A stretch of DNA of 8,445 nt from an uncultured Clostridia bacterium (GTDB taxonomy: Bacteria; Bacillota; Clostridia; Christensenellales; UBA1242), in NCBI GenBank assembly GCA_946487985.1, contig CAMLUY010000038.1, positions 1-8,445 of the forward strand, given 5' to 3'. The notes below the pieces were generated by a model that saw only the letters and a list, made by a program, of their open reading frames with translations, was not told the DNA's origin and searched no databases. Below are positions 6,053 through 8,445 of this stretch, piece after piece; within the stretch, counting starts at the first letter, position 1, and every line of letters begins with the position of its first letter. The translations under genes and the position numbers were made by a program.

Positions 6053-6755
6053 TTTCACCTCCCAGCTTGCGGCAACGATTTTTTGTGAGCGGCAGAATTT
6101 CAGACATGCTGCCTGTTTTGACAATTTCGCCGTCAGAAAGCAGTATGACTTGGTCGGCAATTTCAAGAATCTTTTTCTGATGACTCACAATTATGTTTGT
6201 CGAGTTTTTGAGCGAGCGGAAGATGTTTGTCAGCTTCTCAAAGCTCCAAAGGTCAATTCCGGCTTCAGGCTCATCAAAAATGTTGACCTTTGACTTTCGA
6301 CAAAGCATCATTGCAAGCTCAATACGTTTCAGCTCGCCGCCAGACAGCTTGTTGTCAAGAGGGCGGTTCACATAGTCTTTTGCGCAAAGCCCGACCGCGG
6401 ACAGCAGTTCACAAATCTGACCAAAATTATTCTTTTTCCCGCTCGCAACGTCAAGCAGGTCACGAACTTTCAAACCCTTGAAGGTTACAGGCTGCTGAAA
6501 GGCATAGCTTATGCCAAGATTGGCTCTTTCATTGATTTTTAAATCGGTAATGTCTTTTCCGTCAAAAATGATGCGCCCTGCACAAGGCTTGATGATGCCC
6601 ATGATCAGCTTGACCAATGTTGACTTTCCGCTGCCGTTCGGCCCAGTGATTACATAAATCTTGCCGTCTTCAAGTGTCAGATTGACATTTTTCAATATTT
6701 CTTTTTCAGTGGCGTCGTCGTTGATGCCATAGGATAAATCTTTTATTTCAATCAT
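6045..6755 (-). CDS. sufC: SufC-type Fe-S assembly ATPase
   Basis: SufC is a soluble ABC-type ATPase that binds SufB and drives the conformational changes needed for cluster assembly. The 236-residue product has Walker A GPNGSGKST (38-46), the Q-loop region AFQQP (85-89), signature LSGGELKR (137-144), Walker B VNIFDEPEAGIDL (157-169) and switch His192 (VSHQ). There is no membrane domain. The ATG at 6755 gives the typical opening MIEIKDLSYGI; a TTG at 6761 would add two residues. No Shine-Dalgarno sequence precedes it. A perfect-consensus promoter ends 6 nt before the ATG, suggesting a leaderless mRNA. Its 3' end contains the ribosome site of sufB, so the two are translationally linked. Confidence 0.95.
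   Translation of the reverse strand: MIEIKDLSYGINDDATEKEILKNVNLTLEDGKIYVITGPNGSGKSTLVKLIMGIIKPCAGRIIFDGKDITDLKINERANLGISYAFQQPVTFKGLKVRDLLDVASGKKNNFGQICELLSAVGLCAKDYVNRPLDNKLSGGELKRIELAMMLCRKSKVNIFDEPEAGIDLWSFEKLTNIFRSLKNSTNIIVSHQKKILEIADQVILLSDGEIVKTGSMSEILPLTKNRCRKLGGENE
6056..6063 (-). promoter_or_regulatory. Ribosome binding site of sufB inside sufC
   Basis: On the minus strand GGGAGGTG (6063-6056) lies within the last codons of sufC, 3 nt before the sufB ATG. It fixes the sufB start and implies coupled translation of the pair. Confidence 0.75.
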
Positions 6756-6761
6756 GGCCAA

Positions 6762-6791
6762 ATTATATCACCTTGCAGGCAGTCTTGTCAA
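6762..6791 (-). promoter_or_regulatory. Consensus sigma-A promoter of sufCB
   Basis: TTGACA (6791-6786) and TATAAT (6767-6762), both perfect consensus hexamers, are 18 nt apart on the minus strand. Counting 7 nt downstream places the transcription start on the A of the sufC ATG at 6755, or within a few bases of it. Confidence 0.8.
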
Positions 6792-6877
6792 TCATCACTG
6801 CCCAAACTTTTCTTCGGGCGGCTGCCTTTTTGCAAATTTGCTATGAATAATATCTTTTGCATTGTAAATAATACATC

Positions 6878-6885
6878 AAGGAGGG
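6878..6885 (+). promoter_or_regulatory. Ribosome binding site fixing the rubrerythrin start
   Basis: AAGGAGGG precedes the ATG at 6891 by 5 nt and lies inside the longer open frame that begins at ATG 6843, which has no ribosome site and no family-like residues. Confidence 0.8.
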
Positions 6886-6890
6886 AAAAT

Positions 6891-7487
6891 ATGAAACTTA
6901 ATGAAAGCCAAACTTTTACCAATCTTGCCCGCGCATACGTTGCTGAGTGCGCTGCGCGTACAAGATATGAATTTTGCGAGTACGGGTTCAGATACAATGG
7001 CTATGAGGCAATCGCCACTCTGATTGACCGCATTGCCTATCAAGAGTTCAACCATGCGCGTGTGCTGTACATGAAAATTCAGGACGCCGAGCAGAAAATG
7101 GTCGAAAACATTGATGTTTGCGCTGGCCTGCCATTCAAAGAAAAGTGGGACCTTTTGACAAACCTGCAACTTTTGTGTCAGGACGAGCTTGACGAAGCTG
7201 ACGCCTATGTCGAATTCGAGAAGACAGCGCGCGAGGAGGGCTTTGAAGAAATCGCAGACCTTTTCAAGATGATTCACGACGTTGAAGTAACCCACGCAAA
7301 GGTTTTTCAAGAGCTGTACAACCAAATGAAAGACAAAAGGCTTTACAAAAAGGCAAAAGAAGTCGCTTGGGTCTGCCCAGCGTGCGGCTATGTCAGCTTT
7401 GATAAAGAGGCGTGGGATGAATGCCCACTCTGCGGTGCAAAACAAGGCTATTGCGAAGTCGACCTGCCAAAAGACCTGCGCTTTTAA
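6891..7487 (+). CDS. Rubrerythrin (C-terminal rubredoxin domain)
   Basis: Rubrerythrin is a cytosolic non-heme diiron peroxidase that reduces hydrogen peroxide in anaerobes. The 198-residue product has a ferritin-like domain (about 1-150) followed by a rubredoxin domain. Likely diiron ligands are Glu19 (AECAARTRY), Glu52 and His55 (EFNH), Glu99 and Glu102 (DELDEAD), and Glu132 and His135 (EVTH). The rubredoxin iron site is C162-x2-C165 (VCPACGY) and C178-x2-C181 (CPLCGA). This is the classical order, not the 'reverse' rubrerythrin order. Its start is set by a strong ribosome site. It diverges from sufC, so peroxide defence sits next to Fe-S assembly. No clear sigma-A promoter was identified; a weak PerR-box-like sequence lies at 6862-6876. 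Confidence 0.93.
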   Translation: MKLNESQTFTNLARAYVAECAARTRYEFCEYGFRYNGYEAIATLIDRIAYQEFNHARVLYMKIQDAEQKMVENIDVCAGLPFKEKWDLLTNLQLLCQDELDEADAYVEFEKTAREEGFEEIADLFKMIHDVEVTHAKVFQELYNQMKDKRLYKKAKEVAWVCPACGYVSFDKEAWDECPLCGAKQGYCEVDLPKDLRF

Positions 7488-7501
7488 ATTTCGACATTTT
7501 T

Positions 7502-7548
7502 AAAAAAAATCCTATTCTAGCCGATTGAGGTTAGATAGGATTTTTTTT
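7502..7548. terminator. Strong bidirectional terminator after rubrerythrin
   Basis: AAAAAAAATCCTAT (7502-7515) pairs perfectly with ATAGGATTTTTTTT (7535-7548). After one bulged T the stem continues for six more pairs (7517-7522 with 7529-7534, one G-U) to a 6-nt loop. With A- and T-tracts on both sides it can serve rubrerythrin and also the convergent YcxB-like gene. Confidence 0.88.
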
Positions 7549-7659
7549 CTTATTTTTCTAATTTTTGCTTATTTATTTAATTTTTTATTAAAACTCAAAT
7601 ATTTTTTGAAATTTTCGCTGTTTGTTGATATTTGTGCATTTATTTTATTTTGAACTTAT

Positions 7660-8229
7660 TTATTTCTTATCTTTTTGCGGCTCAGGCAATGCTGACTTAT
7701 CTACAACTTTTACGCCGTTATTTTTCAGCACTTCCAGCACTTCGCCTGCCGTGCCTTTCGTCATGCCTTTTTGGTCAAGGATAAAGCTTTGGTGACGATT
7801 GATGAATATGAAGATGTGGGTTTTGTACACCACTGCCTTGAAAATCTCATTAAAGGCAAAGCTTTGACCGGCTTCTTTGACGTTCATTGGGTCGGTTTGG
7901 TCGATATTGACAACTTCCATTCCGCTGCTTGAAAACTTGAAATTGACTACATAGTTTTTTCCGCCAAACAGCTCGGCGTTTTGTTTTTTCATGCTTTCCT
8001 TTGAAATGTATGGGAAAATAATCAAGCCGCCAATAATACCTGCAATCAGAATGCTGACGCCGACATATGTGTTCAAAAAGGCAAGCCCTATTCCAACCGC
8101 CGCAAAAAATACCGCTATTGCAATGGCTATGGCCATCGATGTTTTTTTCAGCATATAGTTTTGAAAGGCGGTAATTTCATCAGCATCAAGACTGCTGCTG
8201 TTTTCATAAAGAGTGTCAGGTGACTCCAT
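7660..8229 (-). CDS. YcxB-like membrane protein of unknown function
   Basis: This is a 189-residue protein with a charged N-terminus, two predicted transmembrane helices (about 32-52, rich in Ala/Ile, and 55-75, rich in Gly/Ile) and a soluble C-terminal domain (76-189). The C-terminal pattern resembles the YcxB-like domain: FKFSSSGMEVVN, then FAFNEIFKAVVYKTHIFIFI, then a segment ending QSFILDQKG before a final helix. No enzymatic motif is visible and function is unknown. The ATG at 8229 has GGAG 7 nt upstream and a consensus promoter behind it. The tail is lysine-rich. The gene is transcribed alone, convergent with rubrerythrin, and the terminator at 7548-7502 lies about 110 nt past its stop. 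Family assignment is moderate; the two-helix topology is better supported. Confidence 0.7.
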   Translation of the reverse strand: MESPDTLYENSSSLDADEITAFQNYMLKKTSMAIAIAIAVFFAAVGIGLAFLNTYVGVSILIAGIIGGLIIFPYISKESMKKQNAELFGGKNYVVNFKFSSSGMEVVNIDQTDPMNVKEAGQSFAFNEIFKAVVYKTHIFIFINRHQSFILDQKGMTKGTAGEVLEVLKNNGVKVVDKSALPEPQKDKK

Positions 8230-8250
8230 TTTTATGCTCCTTTTTTTGAA

Positions 8251-8279
8251 AGAATAGCAAAAATGTAAAAAAATGTCAA
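8251..8279 (-). promoter_or_regulatory. Sigma-A promoter of the YcxB-like gene
   Basis: On the minus strand TTGACA (8279-8274) and TATTCT (8256-8251) are separated by exactly 17 nt. Initiation near 8244 leaves a leader of about 15 nt containing the ribosome site GGAG. Confidence 0.75.
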
Positions 8280-8371
8280 ATATGCCGAACTGTTTTTAGT
8301 TACAAAATATTTTTGAAAACATGTATTTTTTATCGTAAAAACAATCTTATTTTGCAAACTCAACAATTCAT

Positions 8372-8401
8372 TTGACAAAATTTACGGCAAAAGATTAAAA
8401 T
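8372..8401 (+). promoter_or_regulatory. Promoter-like sequence reading out of the window
   Basis: TTGACA (8372-8377) is followed after 18 nt by TAAAAT (8396-8401). It would drive a rightward gene beyond the window. The remaining sequence from 8280 to 8445 is AT-rich and shows no gene. Confidence 0.4.
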
Positions 8402-8445
8402 ATATTAGTAAAATCATAATGACTAATAAATATGGATTGATTTTA

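Noticed and set aside
6053..6166. N-terminal extension of sufB
   Set aside because: The 38 residues lie out of frame inside sufC, have no family counterpart, and the ribosome site and ATG at 6052 give the normal start.
6799..6835. Terminator-like GC-rich stem (CTGCCC with GGGCGG, then GGC/GCC before a T-run)
   Set aside because: Pairing is short with a 12-nt loop, and no gene would end there, as it lies between divergent genes.
6876..7445. 189-residue minus-strand frame antisense to rubrerythrin
   Set aside because: It mirrors the codon bias of rubrerythrin. It has no ribosome site or domain, while the sense frame has all metal-binding residues.

Overview
The window looks like chromosomal DNA of an anaerobic, endospore-forming member of the Firmicutes (Clostridia sensu lato). 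It carries the forespore sigma factor sigG followed by a YlmC/YmxH-type PRC-barrel gene and nrdR, a gene order known from clostridia. It also has an oxygen-sensitive iron economy: FeoAB ferrous iron uptake, a two-gene SufC/SufB iron-sulfur assembly pair and rubrerythrin. Coding DNA has moderate GC, intergenic DNA is very AT-rich, and most genes have strong GGAGG-type ribosome sites. Family or genus cannot be read from the sequence.

Layout, left to right. Positions 1-186 are AT-rich leader with no gene, ending in a possible sigma-F-type promoter. sigG (187-960, +) ends directly in its own terminator (961-987). A small PRC-barrel gene (about 1058-1342, +) meets nrdR (1406-1843, -) at a shared bidirectional terminator. 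nrdR and feoA (1998-2228, +) diverge from an AT-rich intergenic region. feoA and feoB (2322-4424, +) are separated by a strong 10-bp-stem hairpin. A tandem array of 147/148/147-bp units plus a truncated fourth copy starts on the feoB stop codon and runs to about 4925, followed by a strong bidirectional terminator (4964-4992).

On the minus strand, sufC (6755-6045) and a short sufB (6052-5132) overlap by 8 bp. They are driven by a consensus promoter whose predicted start point falls on the sufC ATG. Rubrerythrin (6891-7487, +) is divergent from sufC and has a 20-bp-stem terminator. A YcxB-like two-helix membrane protein (8229-7660, -) has its own consensus promoter. The right edge (8280-8445) has no gene but holds an outward-facing promoter-like sequence.

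How the genes fit together: FeoAB brings in Fe(II), SufC/SufB builds Fe-S clusters, and rubrerythrin removes peroxide that would damage iron enzymes. NrdR controls ribonucleotide reductases, which are themselves iron or radical enzymes. sigG and its neighbour belong to sporulation. The least conventional parts are the structured tandem repeats in the probable feoAB 3' UTR, the apparently leaderless sufC transcript, and the minimal SUF pair without sufD, sufS or sufU in view. No mobile element, CRISPR array, tRNA or rRNA was recognised.
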